Part shown: one piece after another, positions 49,450-59,853 of the stretch
Layout: every line of letters begins with the position of its first letter
How positions within the stretch are numbered: position 1 is the stretch's first letter
Assembly (NCBI RefSeq): GCF_003399765.1
Contig: NZ_NFZV01000001.1
Location: 124,001 to 188,000 of the forward strand
From: Alkalilimnicola ehrlichii
GTDB lineage: Bacteria; Pseudomonadota; Gammaproteobacteria; Nitrococcales; AK92
Direction of reading: 5' to 3'
DNA length: 64,000 nt
The notes under the pieces: generated by a model
Databases searched by the model: none
Seen by the model: only the letters and a program-made list of their open reading frames with translations
Told to the model about the DNA's origin: nothing
Position numbers and translations under genes: made by a program

Positions 49450-50880
49450 ATGCCGAGGCGTACGAAGATCGTTGCTACTTTAGGGCCGGTGACCACGCAA
49501 CCGGACGTGCTTGCCGAGATGCTGCGAGCCGGGTTGGACGTGGTCCGGCTCAACCTTTCCCACGGCGACAGAGTGGCGCATTGGCAGCAATTGCAGTTGC
49601 TGCGGGAAGCCGCGCAACGCGAAGCGCGTTGCGTCGGTATTATGCTCGATTTACAGGGGCCAAAGATCCGGATCGAGCGGTTTCGGGAAAAAGCGGTGGC
49701 CTTGAAAAAAGGCAACCGCTTTATCCTCGATGCCGAGCTCGCCACCGATGCGGGAGACGAGCGGCGGGTTGGCGTCTCTTATAAAGGTCTGCCCGGAGAC
49801 GTTGCGCCGGGCGATATCTTACTGCTCGACGACGGCTTGTTACGGTTGCAGGTCGAGCGGGTCATCGGCTCTGAGATTCACACCGAAGTCTTAGTCGGCG
49901 GGCGGCTTGCCAACAGCAAAGGCATAAATCGCTTGGGTGGCGGTTTGTCGGTCGCCGCGTTGACGGCTAAGGATCGGGAAGACATCCGATTCGCTGCGGA
50001 AGCGGGGGCGGATTATCTCGCCGTTTCTTTTCCTCGTAACGCTGACGACATCCACGAGGCACGGCGCTTGTTGCGCGAGGCCGGCGGTCATGGCGGTATT
50101 GTGGCGAAGATCGAGCGGCGCGAAGCGCTGGATCATTTGGACGCTATTATCGACGCGTCGGACGCTGTCATGATCGCTCGCGGCGACCTGGCGGTGGAAA
50201 TTGGCGATGCCGAACTGGCTGGTGTGCAAAAGGATCTATTGCAGAAAGCACAAACCAAGGATTGCGTCGTTATTACGGCCACCCAAATGATGCAATCGAT
50301 GGTGCATAGCCCCCAGCCGACGCGGGCAGAGGTATTGGATGTCGCTAATGCGATATTGGATGGAACCGATGCCGTTATGTTGTCGGAAGAGACCGCTGCC
50401 GGCGAGCATCCTGTCGCGGTGGTTGAGGCCATGGCGCGGATATGTCAGGGTACCGAGCGTTATCAGCGCTTCCACCGAGGGCGAGAGCAGGGGCGAGGGT
50501 ATCGCTATGTCGACGAAGCCATTGCGAAGGCCTCCATCGATACCGCTAATCGCTTACAAGTAAAGGCAATCGCCGCGTTCACCGAGTCGGGTTCTACGGC
50601 TCTTTGGATGTCCCGCATCGGGACCGAAGTGCCGATTTATGCCTTTACTCGCCATGACGCGACCCAACGGCGATTGAGCTTATACCGTGGCGTGTATCCG
50701 CGGCGGTTCGATATTACCGAAGCCGATCACTCGCAGGTTAATCGCGAAGTGGTCGGACAATTGGAGTCGGAGGGTGCGGTCGCAACGGGCGATTTGGTGA
50801 TAATTACCAAAGGCGATCTTGCGGGTGTCGAAGGAGGCACCAACACAATGAAAATTGTCCGCGTTGGTGCCGTACCTTAA
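49450..50880 (+). CDS. pyk: Pyruvate kinase
   Basis: A 476-residue enzyme converting PEP to pyruvate. Motifs: TKIVATLGPVTTQPDVLAEM, VVRLNLSHGDR, LQGPKIRIERF, DRAEDIRFAAEAGADYLAVSFPR-like block, AKIERREAL (catalytic Lys region), MIARGDLAVEIGDAELAGVQKDLL, ATQMMQSMVHSPQPTRAEVLDVANAILDGTDAVMLSEETA. Closes the rightward tkt-gap-pgk-pyk set; no fructose-bisphosphate aldolase gene follows. Confidence 0.95.
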   Translation: MPRRTKIVATLGPVTTQPDVLAEMLRAGLDVVRLNLSHGDRVAHWQQLQLLREAAQREARCVGIMLDLQGPKIRIERFREKAVALKKGNRFILDAELATDAGDERRVGVSYKGLPGDVAPGDILLLDDGLLRLQVERVIGSEIHTEVLVGGRLANSKGINRLGGGLSVAALTAKDREDIRFAAEAGADYLAVSFPRNADDIHEARRLLREAGGHGGIVAKIERREALDHLDAIIDASDAVMIARGDLAVEIGDAELAGVQKDLLQKAQTKDCVVITATQMMQSMVHSPQPTRAEVLDVANAILDGTDAVMLSEETAAGEHPVAVVEAMARICQGTERYQRFHRGREQGRGYRYVDEAIAKASIDTANRLQVKAIAAFTESGSTALWMSRIGTEVPIYAFTRHDATQRRLSLYRGVYPRRFDITEADHSQVNREVVGQLESEGAVATGDLVIITKGDLAGVEGGTNTMKIVRVGAVP

Positions 50881-50911
50881 TGGTGTTCGTGCGCTGTTCG
50901 TCGTTGCTTCT

Positions 50912-51811
50912 TCAATACTGGATCAAGCGCTCTTTGGCTTCGCGATATTTTGCTGCGGTCTGTTCGAGAATCGACTCGGGCAACCGTGGTCCAGGGGCTT
51001 TTTTATCCCAGTCCAGCGTTTCGAGGTAGTCGCGCACAAATTGCTTATCGAAGCTTGGCGGAGAGATGCCTTCTCGGTACTCGCTGGCGGGCCAGAACCT
51101 GGAGGAATCGGGCGTTAGCGCCTCGTCGATGAGAATCAGTTGGCCGCTTTCGTCGAGGCCAAACTCGAATTTCGTGTCGGCAATGATTATGCCTCGCGCT
51201 GCCGCATAGCGAGCGGCCTCTTGATACAGCTGAATGCTGATGTCGCGGATTCGGAAAGCGAGATCCGAGCCAATACTATCGACAACGTGGTCGAAGGCGA
51301 TGTTCTCGTCATGGTCGCCGACAGCGGCTTTGGTCGACGGTGTAAAGATAGGCTCGGCCAGTTGTGCCGCCTGTTGCAAGCCGGAAGGAAGCTGGATGCC
51401 GCATACCGCGCCAGCGTTCTGATAGTCTTTCCAGCCGGACCCGATCAGGTAGCCGCGAACGATGGCTTCGACCGGTAAGGGAGACGCGCGGCGTGTGACA
51501 ACGGCACGCCCGCGTACTCGCTCGCGCTCGGACGCGTCGGCGATGACGGCTTCCAACGGTACGTCGAGTAAATGATTGGGTACGATATGACTTAACCGTT
51601 TAAACCAGAAGCTCGAGACGGCGGTTAATACCGCACCTTTGCCGGGGACCGGATCGGGTAAGATAACATCGAAGGCGGATAGCCGATCGGTGGTAACGAT
51701 CAACAGCCGTTGCTCGTCGATTGCGTAAACGTCTCTCACTTTGCCGCGATGGAGTAGCGGCAAGCTTTTTAGTTCAGACTCGTATAGGGCGCGGGGAGCT
51801 GTGGTCATCAT
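50912..51811 (-). CDS. purC: SAICAR synthetase (phosphoribosylaminoimidazole-succinocarboxamide synthase)
   Basis: ATP-dependent step of purine synthesis. A 299-residue chain, the longer PurC form. Key segments: [114 protein letters not shown]. Tail-to-tail with pyk, and divergent from the CsoR-like gene. Confidence 0.96.
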   Translation of the reverse strand: MMTTAPRALYESELKSLPLLHRGKVRDVYAIDEQRLLIVTTDRLSAFDVILPDPVPGKGAVLTAVSSFWFKRLSHIVPNHLLDVPLEAVIADASERERVRGRAVVTRRASPLPVEAIVRGYLIGSGWKDYQNAGAVCGIQLPSGLQQAAQLAEPIFTPSTKAAVGDHDENIAFDHVVDSIGSDLAFRIRDISIQLYQEAARYAAARGIIIADTKFEFGLDESGQLILIDEALTPDSSRFWPASEYREGISPPSFDKQFVRDYLETLDWDKKAPGPRLPESILEQTAAKYREAKERLIQY

Positions 51812-51888
51812 GCTTCCTGTAAACTGCGGAGCTTCCGTTAGTTATAGCGTCAAGGGACTATTGTACTGCGTTCAATGGAGAGAATGTT

Positions 51889-52172
51889 ATGGCTGCAATG
51901 CTGAGTCCAGCCGAAATTCAAAAAAAGCGCTGTTGGCGCGGTTGGCGCGGATTGAAGGACAGATCCGCGGAATACGAAGAATGATCGATGAAGACGAAAG
52001 CTGCGAAGCCGTAGCCCAGCAATTGGCCGCGTCGCGGAAAGCCTTGAATAAGGCGTTTTTTGAAATGATGGCGTGCGCGATGGAGCAAGGTATTGACCCT
52101 GACCGCGAGCTGCCGGGGGATTCCCGCGATACGCTGCATGAGCTGACGCGCTTGCTGGCCAAGTACGCTTAG
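51889..52172 (+). CDS. CsoR/FrmR family (DUF156) repressor with altered ligands (frameshifted)
   Basis: Small helical repressor, about 94 residues after one base is added at the run of seven A (51920-51926). ATG 51889 then reads MAAMLSPAEIQKKALLARLARIEGQIRGIRRMI, the family hallmark. The first metal or thiol ligand is Cys39, but the positions of the usual His (about 64) and second Cys/His (about 68) hold Ala and Gly; Cys63 lies nearby instead. The inducer is therefore uncertain. GGAGAG lies six bases before the ATG. No exporter or sulfurtransferase is adjacent. Confidence 0.8.
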
Positions 52173-52361
52173 CCGCTCTACGGCCGGCGGTTGCTGAGGA
52201 CGACAAGCTTGCGGCATGGCGTGCTTCTCAACTTCTCACGCTTCGTATCGCCGGAGCGGTAAGGTCTTGCCGGTCCTGCGTCGAGGTCGTTCCGTAAACA
52301 ATCTGCCTGACGCGGGTGGCGGTTCGTAGACGGTACCATTCTTAGTATAAGTGGAGCGCTT

Positions 52362-52957
52362 GTGGTTCGTTCGCGTAATACAAGACAGCAGATATTGGTA
52401 GCCGCCGAAGACTTATTACTCACGCGAGGCTTTCAAGGCTTTAGCTACCACCATATTGCCGAACGACTGGGTGTTCGCAATGCGGCTATTCATTACTATT
52501 TTCCTTCCAAGAACGACTTGGGCTTAGCCTTGTTGCGCCGCCACCGCGAGCACTTTCGCTGGTGGGCCTGGCAGTTGCAGAAGCAGAAGGCTTCGCCGAT
52601 TAGTTGCTTAGAACGCTTTGTGGCCACTGAAAGGCGTTTTTGGAGGACGGCACCGCGTGCCCCTTGGGCGTGGTGACCGTTGAGCTGGAAGGTGTCTCGG
52701 CCGATATGCGCGCAGAGGCGCAAGGTTTGATGGCGGATGCCGCGCAATGGCTCTCCGGCGTATTAGATCTAGGGAGGCGGGAAGGCGATTTTCAGTTTGC
52801 TGGCGATGCCTATGCTCGCGCTTTGCTGATTCTTGCCGCTTTGCAAGGCGCGTTGCAGTTGTCCCGTTTAACGGAGCGGGCGGCGTTTGAGCGTGTTCTG
52901 CAACAAATCTGGGGCGATCTTGGAGTCGCTTTGCCTCGAACTTCGCCGGCAAAGTAA
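52362..52957 (+). CDS. TetR/AcrR family transcriptional regulator (frameshifted)
   Basis: A protein of about 198 residues after repair. The N-terminal helix-turn-helix is clear: RQQILVAAEDLLLTRGFQGFSYHHIAERLGVRNAAIHYYFPSKNDLGLALL. The frame breaks in the T run 52637-52641 (five T); six T joins ERRFLEDGTACPLGVVTVELEGVSADM and the ligand-binding half that ends at 52957. The start is GTG 52362. The repaired C-part has the Cys-containing 'G-x-x-CPLGVVTVE' element common to TetR proteins of the YcdC/NemR-like group; the ligand is unknown. Confidence 0.82.
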
Positions 52958-53268
52958 GTAGGCAGCGCTTGCTTACCCTGCTCGTAGGCCCCTTTCCAGG
53001 TTCCTTTCTGTGGGTAGATCGACCGCTAGGCGAGCTTTCCGCTTGCTCAAGGAAACTTCGAACCTGGCGCTATCTTAACGGGTGCCGCTCCATGGCCGCT
53101 CTTAACCTATGGCTGCAAGGGCATAATTCACACTCTGTCTGCCGCTTTCGTAGCATATTAGGCTTTTGTATACGGCTGTTAATGGTATAACGGATCTTTG
53201 TCTTCTTGAGTCGGCTTATAGTAAGTACGGGTTTCCTGTTGGCACGATCGATTACAAAACTAAAGGCA
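52958..53268. other. Intergenic region before djlA
   Basis: About 310 bases with no coding region I can support, no strong hairpin and no RNA gene. A promoter for djlA must lie here but I cannot place it with confidence. Confidence 0.4.
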
Positions 53269-54057
53269 TTGTTCGCGCCGCGCTGGGGCCGAATGCTTGC
53301 CGCTATTGTCGGTTGGCTGGTGGCGGGGCTGTGGGGCGCGATTATCGGCCTTGTTTTCGGTACTGCGTTCGATTATGCCCGGCTGTTGTGGCGGTTTGGC
53401 GATTACAGTTGGCGTTCGGCAGAACGTTCGCTGCGCGAACGACGGTATTTGATTGGACTATTCGCGGTTATGGGCCAGCTTGCCAAGGTGGATGGCCGCG
53501 TTAGCGAGTATGAGGTTGCCGCCGCCCGAGCGATTATGTCCGAGCTGGGGCTGAGCGAGGACGAACGCCGCCGGGCGGTTAATTTGTTTACCTGGGGAAA
53601 ACGGCCAGGGCTGCCGTTACGGACCCTGGTTGTCTATACGCGCCGAAGTTGCGCCGACGGGGCCGATCGGGAGCGCTTTTTGAATTTACAGGTTCGGGTA
53701 GCTTTGGCAAATGGCTCCCCGGCGCCGGAGCAAGTGAAAGTGTTGAAGCGAATTTGTCGAGGATTGGGAATCAATCCGGTGCGCCTGGACCAATTGTTGC
53801 GACGGCAGCGTGGCGGTCAGGATGCGCCCCGCAAGGTTATCCGCCAGACGTTGCAGAAAGCGTACGATTTACTAGGGATTCCGGAAACCGCTACGGACCA
53901 AGAAGTAAAGCGTGCGTACCGGCGCTGCGTCAGCCGGCATCATCCGGACCGGATGGTGGCGCAGGGCTTAAGCGATAGCGAAGTGCAGGCCGCCGCGCGG
54001 CGGACCCATGAGATCCGCGAGGCGTACAATGAGATTCGGCGGGTGCGCAACCTGTAG
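53269..54057 (+). CDS. djlA: Co-chaperone DjlA (TerB-like and J domains)
   Basis: A membrane-anchored DnaK co-chaperone. N-terminal membrane helix with Gly-rich spacing (LAAIVGWLVAGLWGAIIGLVFG), a TerB-like helical domain (about 60-170; VMGQLAKVDGRVSEYEV), and a C-terminal J domain (about 190-260) with the HPD motif in RHHPDRMVAQGLS. Start uncertain: TTG 53269 keeps the WGR that precedes the helix in the family, ATG 53293 is the first ATG, and TTG 53206 is the longest. Confidence 0.88.
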   Translation: MFAPRWGRMLAAIVGWLVAGLWGAIIGLVFGTAFDYARLLWRFGDYSWRSAERSLRERRYLIGLFAVMGQLAKVDGRVSEYEVAAARAIMSELGLSEDERRRAVNLFTWGKRPGLPLRTLVVYTRRSCADGADRERFLNLQVRVALANGSPAPEQVKVLKRICRGLGINPVRLDQLLRRQRGGQDAPRKVIRQTLQKAYDLLGIPETATDQEVKRAYRRCVSRHHPDRMVAQGLSDSEVQAAARRTHEIREAYNEIRRVRNL

Positions 54058-54098
54058 GCTCTGAACCGGCAAAGCAAAAGGCGATCGGCCGCTTTTAG

Positions 54099-54124
54099 GC
54101 TGCTGAAAATGATTTTTCCGCAGC
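54099..54124 (+). terminator. Hairpin after djlA
   Basis: Inverted repeat gctgc-t-gaaaa / ttttc-c-gcagc (54099-54109 and 54114-54124), one mismatch and a 4-nt loop, about 40 bases after the djlA stop. No following T run. Confidence 0.4.
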
Positions 54125-54256
54125 CTGACTAGGTGTTGCGGCTAATTGCCCATACAGGCTAAGGGAGCTGTTTAGTGCTTTCTTAAGGGCTGTAATCTAA
54201 AGGCTGCTGCGGTAAAGTCCGGCTCGAGCCCAGCCAATTAAGCTAGAGTAGGAACC

Positions 54257-54930
54257 ATGCGGGATTACAAGATCGCTCCTTCGATTCTGTCAGCCGATTT
54301 TGCAAGCTTGGCGAAGAGGTGGAGGCTGTTTTGGCAGCCGGTGCCGACATCGTGCACTTCGATGTGATGGACAACCATTACGTGCCCAACCTCACGATCG
54401 GGCCGATGGTGTGCAAAGCGTTGCGCAATTATGGCATCACGGCGGATATCGATGTGCATCTGATGGTGAAGCCGGTCGATCGCATCATTCCCGATTTTGC
54501 CGCTGCGGGCGCCAACTATATTACTTTCCACCCCGAGGCGAGCGAACACGTCGATCGCAGTCTGCAATTGATTCGCGATCAAGGCTGTAAGTCGGGCCTC
54601 GTGTTTAACCCGGCAACGCCGCTCGATTACTTGAAGTACGTCATGGATAAAGTCGATATGATACTGCTCATGTCGGTGAATCCGGGCTTTGGCGGTCAAG
54701 CGTTCATTCCTGCTACGTTAGATAAGCTGCGTGAGGCGCGCCGCTTAATCGACGACAGCGGATACGATATTCGCCTTGAAGTAGACGGCGGTATTAAAGT
54801 AGATAATATTGCGGCGGTGGCCGAGGCCGGCGCCGATACGTTCGTTGCCGGCTCGGCTATTTTTGGCAAGCCTGATTACAAGGACGTTATTGCGCAGATG
54901 CGCAAGGAATTAGCAAAGGTGAGCGCATGA
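54257..54930 (+). CDS. rpe: Ribulose-phosphate 3-epimerase (frameshifted near 5' end)
   Basis: TIM-barrel enzyme of the pentose phosphate pathway. ATG 54257 reads [18 protein letters not shown]; a GG pair at 54310-54311 that should be GGG then shifts the frame. Repaired, it continues [32 protein letters not shown], the family sequence, through [19 protein letters not shown] and [12 protein letters not shown] to 54930; about 224 residues. The stop overlaps the gph start (ATGA). Probably sequencing error. Confidence 0.93.
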
Positions 54931-55607
54931 GCTTAGTCGGTATCCGCGGTTTCTTGTTCGACTTGGATGGCACATTGGTCGATAGCGTACCGGATCTGGC
55001 TGTGGCGATCGATCGCATGCTGGCCGACTTCCGGCGGGCGCCGGCAGGCGAGGAGAAGGTTCGTACCTGGGTCGGTAATGGATCGAAGAACCTCGTTAAG
55101 CGGGCGCTGTCCGGCGCCTTGGACGGCGAGGTGCCCACAGATTTGCTAGAAGATGCGCTAGCGCGCTTTTTTGTACATTATGAAGCAACGCTTTGCATTC
55201 ATAGCCGGCTCTACGAAGGGGTGGCGGAAGGTGTAGCTCAGTTGCAGGCGGACGGCTATGCCATGGCGGTGGTGACGAATAAGCCGGCGCGTTTCGCCAA
55301 GCCGTTGCTCGAAGCGCTTGGCATTGATGGCTGTTTCTCGGCTATTATCGGAGGCGAATGCCTGCCGCAAAAGAAACCGCATCCGGCTCCTTTGTTGCAC
55401 ACGGCCGAATTAATTGGGTGCGTGCCGGCAGAAACGTTGATGGTGGGTGACTCGGTAAACGACATCGAAGCGGCCCGCCGGGCGAATATGCCGGTGGTAT
55501 GCGTTCCCTATGGTTATAATCACGGCAAGGATATTCGTGATTTTAAGCCGGATGTCGTCATTAACGGAGTGCATGAGTTGCCGGCTCTGGTCAACGAAGC
55601 AGCGTGA
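54927..55607 (+). CDS. gph: Phosphoglycolate phosphatase
   Basis: A 226-residue HAD-family phosphatase that removes 2-phosphoglycolate, a product of DNA repair and photorespiration. Motif [20 protein letters not shown], motif II VVTNKP, the helical Lys region [15 protein letters not shown] and motif [16 protein letters not shown]. It overlaps rpe by 4 bases, the common rpe-gph arrangement before trpE in gammaproteobacteria. Confidence 0.93.
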   Translation: MSLVGIRGFLFDLDGTLVDSVPDLAVAIDRMLADFRRAPAGEEKVRTWVGNGSKNLVKRALSGALDGEVPTDLLEDALARFFVHYEATLCIHSRLYEGVAEGVAQLQADGYAMAVVTNKPARFAKPLLEALGIDGCFSAIIGGECLPQKKPHPAPLLHTAELIGCVPAETLMVGDSVNDIEAARRANMPVVCVPYGYNHGKDIRDFKPDVVINGVHELPALVNEAA

Positions 55608-55729
55608 CATGTTAACGAAGGTCAATCACGGAATCATTGCGGCGCGGCAGGTTCGCCGGGGGCGATGGCGGAGCTAACGGAGATAAGCTCGGCGAAACCC
55701 TCTATTGTATTTTGATTTTGTGGTGACTT

Positions 55730-57228
55730 ATGGATCAGCACGCATTCGATGCTCTGGCTGCTCAGGGCTATAACCGTATACCTTTAGTTCGCGAAATTCT
55801 GGCGGACCTCGATACCCCTCTAAGCACTTACCTGAAGCTTGCCAAAGGGCCGTACTCCTTTCTGTTCGAGTCCGTCCAGGGCGGGGAGAAATGGGGGCGT
55901 TACTCCATTATCGGTTTGCCTTGTCGGCAGATTCTCTCGGTGCGTGGTCATGCAGTCGAGTTACGATTCGACGGCGAGCTGATCGAGCAGGAGGAAGTGG
56001 CCGATCCGCTGGCCTGGATCGAGGCATTCCACGAGCGTTTTCGTGTCGCCCCCCGCCGGGGTTCCCGCAAATGCCCCGCTTCCTTGGCGGGCTGGTGGGG
56101 TATTTCGGCTATGATACGGTTCGTTATATAGAGCCTCGCCTGGGAGAGTGCCCTAACCCCGATCGTTTAGGTGTGCCGGACATTCAGTTCATGGTCGCCG
56201 ACGAAGTGTTGGTGTTCGACAATCTTGCCGGAAAGCTATATCTGGTGGTTCATGTCGACCCGAGCGAGCCGGAGGCATTCGGCCGTGGTCAAACACGTTT
56301 GCGTGACTTGGCCGAACGTCTGCGGCAGTCTGACAGTGTCTACCGTGGTCAACGGCCGCCGCGGCAGGTGGCCGAGGCCGATTTTCGGTCCAGTTTCGGC
56401 CAAGCCGAGTTCGAAGCGGCGGTCGAGCGAATCAAAGATTACATTGTAGACGGCGATGTGATGCAAGTCGTGCCGTCTCAGCGTATGAGCGTACCGTATC
56501 CGGGCGAGCCGCTGGATCTTTATCGAGCGCTGCGTTCCACGAACCCGTCCCCGTATATGTTTTTTCTCGATATGGACGGGTTCCAGGTGGCCGGTTCGTC
56601 GCCGGAAATTCTCGTTCGTCTGGAAGAAGGCGAGGTGACGGTACGTCCGCTAGCGGGTACCCGTAAGCGTGGCGCCACTGCCGAGCAGGATGCCGATCTG
56701 GAGCGAGAGCTGCTGGGCGACCCTAAAGAAATAGCCGAGCACCTGATGCTGATCGACCTCGGGCGTAACGATATCGGCAGAGTTTGCGAGATCGGCTCGG
56801 TAACCGTCACCGACCAGATGGCGATCGAGCGTTACTCGCACGTGATGCATATCGTCTCGAACGTCAGCGGTCGCTTGCGCCCTGGTGTGGGGATGATGGA
56901 TGTGCTGCGTGCGACCTTCCCGGCCGGTACGCTTAGCGGCGCACCGAAGATTCGCGCTATGGAAATCATCGACGAGGTCGAGCCCGTGAAACGGGGGATA
57001 TACTCCGGCGCTGTCGGCTATCTGTCCTGGTCCGGCAATATGGACACGGCGATAGCGATTCGTACGGCAGTGATCAAAGATGGCGAAGTGCATGTGCAAG
57101 CCGGTGCCGGCGTGGTGGCGGACTCCGTACCGCGACTGGAATGGAAGGAAACCCTAAATAAGGGGCGAGCTTTATTCCGGGCGGTGGAAATCGCGGAGCG
57201 GGGTTTAGATAACCCGGATGATGAGTGA
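55730..57228 (+). CDS. trpE: Anthranilate synthase component I (frameshifted)
   Basis: Makes anthranilate from chorismate with TrpG. ATG 55730 reads through [46 protein letters not shown], then breaks at a run of six C (56049-56054). Seven C gives [32 protein letters not shown] and the chorismate-binding domain in the next frame ([59 protein letters not shown]) to 57228; about 499 residues. Trp feedback motif region is near the N-terminus. Confidence 0.95.
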
Positions 57229-57247
57229 AGGGGCGGAGGCAACCAGC

Positions 57248-57826
57248 ATGCTGTTAATGATCGACAATTACGACTCCTTCACCTACAACCTGGTGCAGTA
57301 CTTCGGCGAATTGGGTGCGGAGGTCGTCGTCCACAGGAACGATGCTATCGGCATCGAAGATATCGAGGCGATGGCGCCCGAGCGTATCGTCATCTCGCCC
57401 GGCCCTTGCAGTCCCAACGAGGCGGGTATTTCTCTCGCCGTGGTCGAAAGGTTTGCCGGGCAAGTGCCTATCCTGGGTGTTTGTCTAGGGCATCAGACGA
57501 TAGGGCAAGTGTTTGGCGGTAAGGTGGTTCGGGCCGGCCAAGTCATGCATGGCAAGACTTCGCAGGTCGTGCATCGTGGCGAAGGCGTATTCGCCGGCTT
57601 GCCAAACCCCTTGGTGGCTACGCGCTATCATTCTTTGGTGATTGACAAACGTAGCTTGCCGGAGTGCCTGGAGGTAACGGCGTGGACGAATAACGCCGAG
57701 GGCGAGTTGGAAGAAATTATGGGTGTGCGCCACCGCGATCTCGATGTCGAAGGCGTGCAGTTTCACCCGGAGTCGATTCTAACCGAGGCAGGCCATGACC
57801 TGCTGGCCAATTTTTTGCGGCGTTAG
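57248..57826 (+). CDS. trpG: Anthranilate synthase component II (glutamine amidotransferase)
   Basis: A 192-residue class I glutamine amidotransferase. Opening [19 protein letters not shown], nucleophile Cys in [12 protein letters not shown], and His/Glu in [17 protein letters not shown] 57248 is chosen because GGAGG lies 9 bases upstream; the longer frame would start inside trpE. It may also serve p-aminobenzoate synthesis, as in many proteobacteria. Confidence 0.95.
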   Translation: MLLMIDNYDSFTYNLVQYFGELGAEVVVHRNDAIGIEDIEAMAPERIVISPGPCSPNEAGISLAVVERFAGQVPILGVCLGHQTIGQVFGGKVVRAGQVMHGKTSQVVHRGEGVFAGLPNPLVATRYHSLVIDKRSLPECLEVTAWTNNAEGELEEIMGVRHRDLDVEGVQFHPESILTEAGHDLLANFLRR

Positions 57827-57853
57827 GCCTGTCTAACGGAAGCGCTGGATGTT

Positions 57854-57875
57854 GCTTGCCGCCTTGGGGGCAAGC
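57854..57875 (+). terminator. Hairpin between trpG and trpD
   Basis: Stem gcttgcc / ggcaagc (57854-57860 and 57869-57875) with an 8-nt loop in the 125-base gap between trpG and trpD. It could weaken read-through or protect an end; termination strength is unknown. Confidence 0.35.
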
Positions 57876-57951
57876 GGCCTAATAGTATCTGCACGCCTTT
57901 GTGGCCTGCTTAGGACGAGCGGCGCTCAGCGTATCCTTAAGGGAGAAGCAA

Positions 57952-58985
57952 ATGAATATCAAACAAGCCATTGCCACGGTGGTCGACCACATCGATTTGT
58001 CGACCGAGCAAATGCAGGCGGTCATGCGCGATGTTATGACTGGGCAGTGCACCGATGCCCAGATTGGCGCTTTCTTGATTGCCTTGCGTATGAAAAGCGA
58101 AAGCCTCGACGAAATCGTTGGCGCCGCCACGGTCATGCGAGAGCTGGCGACGCCGGTGGAGATCGATGTACCGCATTTGGTCGATATTGTCGGTACGGGG
58201 GGGACGGCGCCAACACGTTTAATGTTTCCACAGCCTCCTCTTTTGTTGCGGCAGCGGCAGGTGCGCAGGTTGCCAAGCACGGCAACCGGGCGGTTTCCAG
58301 TCGTAGCGGTAGTGCCGACCTGCTGGAAGCAGCCGGTGCAAGCCTGGATTTGAGCCCCGCTCAAGTGGCCGAGTGCGTGCAGGAGGTCGGGGTCGGTTTT
58401 ATGTTTGCCGTGGCTCATCACAGCGCGATGCGGCATGCCATCGGGCCGCGTAAAGAGCTGGGGCTGCGGACGATTTTTAACATTCTCGGCCCTATGACCA
58501 ACCCCGCTGGGGTGCGCCGACAGGTACTCGGGGTGTTTAACGGGGCTTTATGTCGGCCGTTGGCGGAGGTTCTTAACCGTCTGGGAAGCCAACACGTAAT
58601 GATCGTGCATGCCGAGGACGGGTTGGACGAAATCAGCTTAGCGACGCAGACCCATGTTGCCGAATTGCGCGACGGCGGTATTACCGAGTACACCGTAAAG
58701 CCCGAGGATTTTGGCATCGAGAGCCAAAGCCTTATCGGCTTGGCGGTTGAGGGTCCGCAGGACTCTCTTGAGCTGATTAAAGAGGCGCTTGGCGGGAGCC
58801 CCACCGGCCGAGCCGCCAAAGCGGCGGATATGCTGGCCCTCAATGCAGGGGCGGCCGTTTATGTTGCAGGTGTCGCGGAGACATTGCCGGATGGTATCGC
58901 CAAAGCCCAAGCGGCGATTGCTTCGGGGCAGGCACTGCAACGCTTGCAGCGCTTTGTCGAATTCACCAACCGTTTTGCTGCGTGA
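57952..58985 (+). CDS. trpD: Anthranilate phosphoribosyltransferase (frameshifted)
   Basis: ATG 57952 reads [31 protein letters not shown] and reaches the family motif IVGTGG, but the G run at 58197-58203 has seven G. Eight G restores [34 protein letters not shown], the PRPP-binding signature, in the frame ending at 58985 (LGPMTNPAG-like [28 protein letters not shown]). About 344 residues. Starts 125 bases after trpG; trpC follows by 10 bases. Confidence 0.94.
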
Positions 58986-58995
58986 GGCTGCCGCT

Positions 58996-59796
58996 ATGAC
59001 TCAGGAAACCCCCGATGTCTTGAAGAAAATTCTGCGTCGAAAAGCGGAGGAAGTCGGTGAGCGCAGTCTGGCCATCGATTACAAGACCTTGCAGGCGCGG
59101 GTGGCGGATCTGCCTCCGCCACGTGGCTTCGTGGCACAGTTGCAGCGCCATATCGCAGCGGGTCGCGCCGGTGTGATCGCCGAGATAAAGCGTGCCTCGC
59201 CAAGCAAAGGCTTGATCCGCGAACATTACGATCCGGCGGCGATTGCAAGAACATATGAGGCGGCCGGCGCGAGTTGCTTATCGGTATTAACCGATCGCGA
59301 TTTCTTTCAAGGTTCCGATGAGCATTTGCAGGTAGCGCGAGAAGCTTGTTCGCTACCGGTATTACGTAAGGACTTCGTGATCGATCCTTACCAGATTTAC
59401 GAAGCGCGGCTATTAGGCGCGGACTGCGTGCTGCTCATCGTTGCCGCCCTGGGCGATCCTTTGCTGAGGGAGCTTTACGAGATAGCCCGCAGTTTACAGC
59501 TGGATGTCTTGGTAGAGGTTCATGATGCCGAGGAAATGGCGCGTGCTTTGGCTTTGAACCCGCCGATGGTAGGGGTCAATAACCGTAATCTGCGGACCTT
59601 CGACACCGATATCAAAACGACCTTAGCGTTGCGGGGACAGGTGCCCGCCGGCGTGACCTTAATCACCGAAAGCGGCATTCACACCCGAGAAGAGGTCGAG
59701 TTAATGACCGAGAACGGCATCCACGGCTTCCTTATCGGAGAAAGCTTTATGCGTTCTAGCGATCCGGGCGAGAAGCTGCGGGAGCTGTTTTCCTGA
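58996..59796 (+). CDS. trpC: Indole-3-glycerol phosphate synthase
   Basis: A 266-residue (beta/alpha)8 enzyme: VIAEIKRASPSKGLI (catalytic Lys and Glu), LSVLTDRDFFQGSDEHL, VLRKDFVIDPYQIYEARLLGADCVLLI, VGVNNRNLRTF, ITESGIHTREEV and FLIGESFMRSSDPG. ATG 58996 fits the family; the longer frame starts inside trpD. Monofunctional, without a TrpF fusion. Confidence 0.96.
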   Translation: MTQETPDVLKKILRRKAEEVGERSLAIDYKTLQARVADLPPPRGFVAQLQRHIAAGRAGVIAEIKRASPSKGLIREHYDPAAIARTYEAAGASCLSVLTDRDFFQGSDEHLQVAREACSLPVLRKDFVIDPYQIYEARLLGADCVLLIVAALGDPLLRELYEIARSLQLDVLVEVHDAEEMARALALNPPMVGVNNRNLRTFDTDIKTTLALRGQVPAGVTLITESGIHTREEVELMTENGIHGFLIGESFMRSSDPGEKLRELFS

Positions 59797-59853
59797 TAAG
59801 CAACGCGCTGCCACGACAAACGCTTGCCAAGGCAGCGCGGCTTATTCTTTGGT

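Noticed and set aside
1705-58985. Programmed ribosomal frameshifting in ctaE, trpD, trpE and others
   Set aside because: Too many unrelated genes, no shared slippery heptamer with downstream structure, and the homologues are not frameshifted; lost bases explain all of them.
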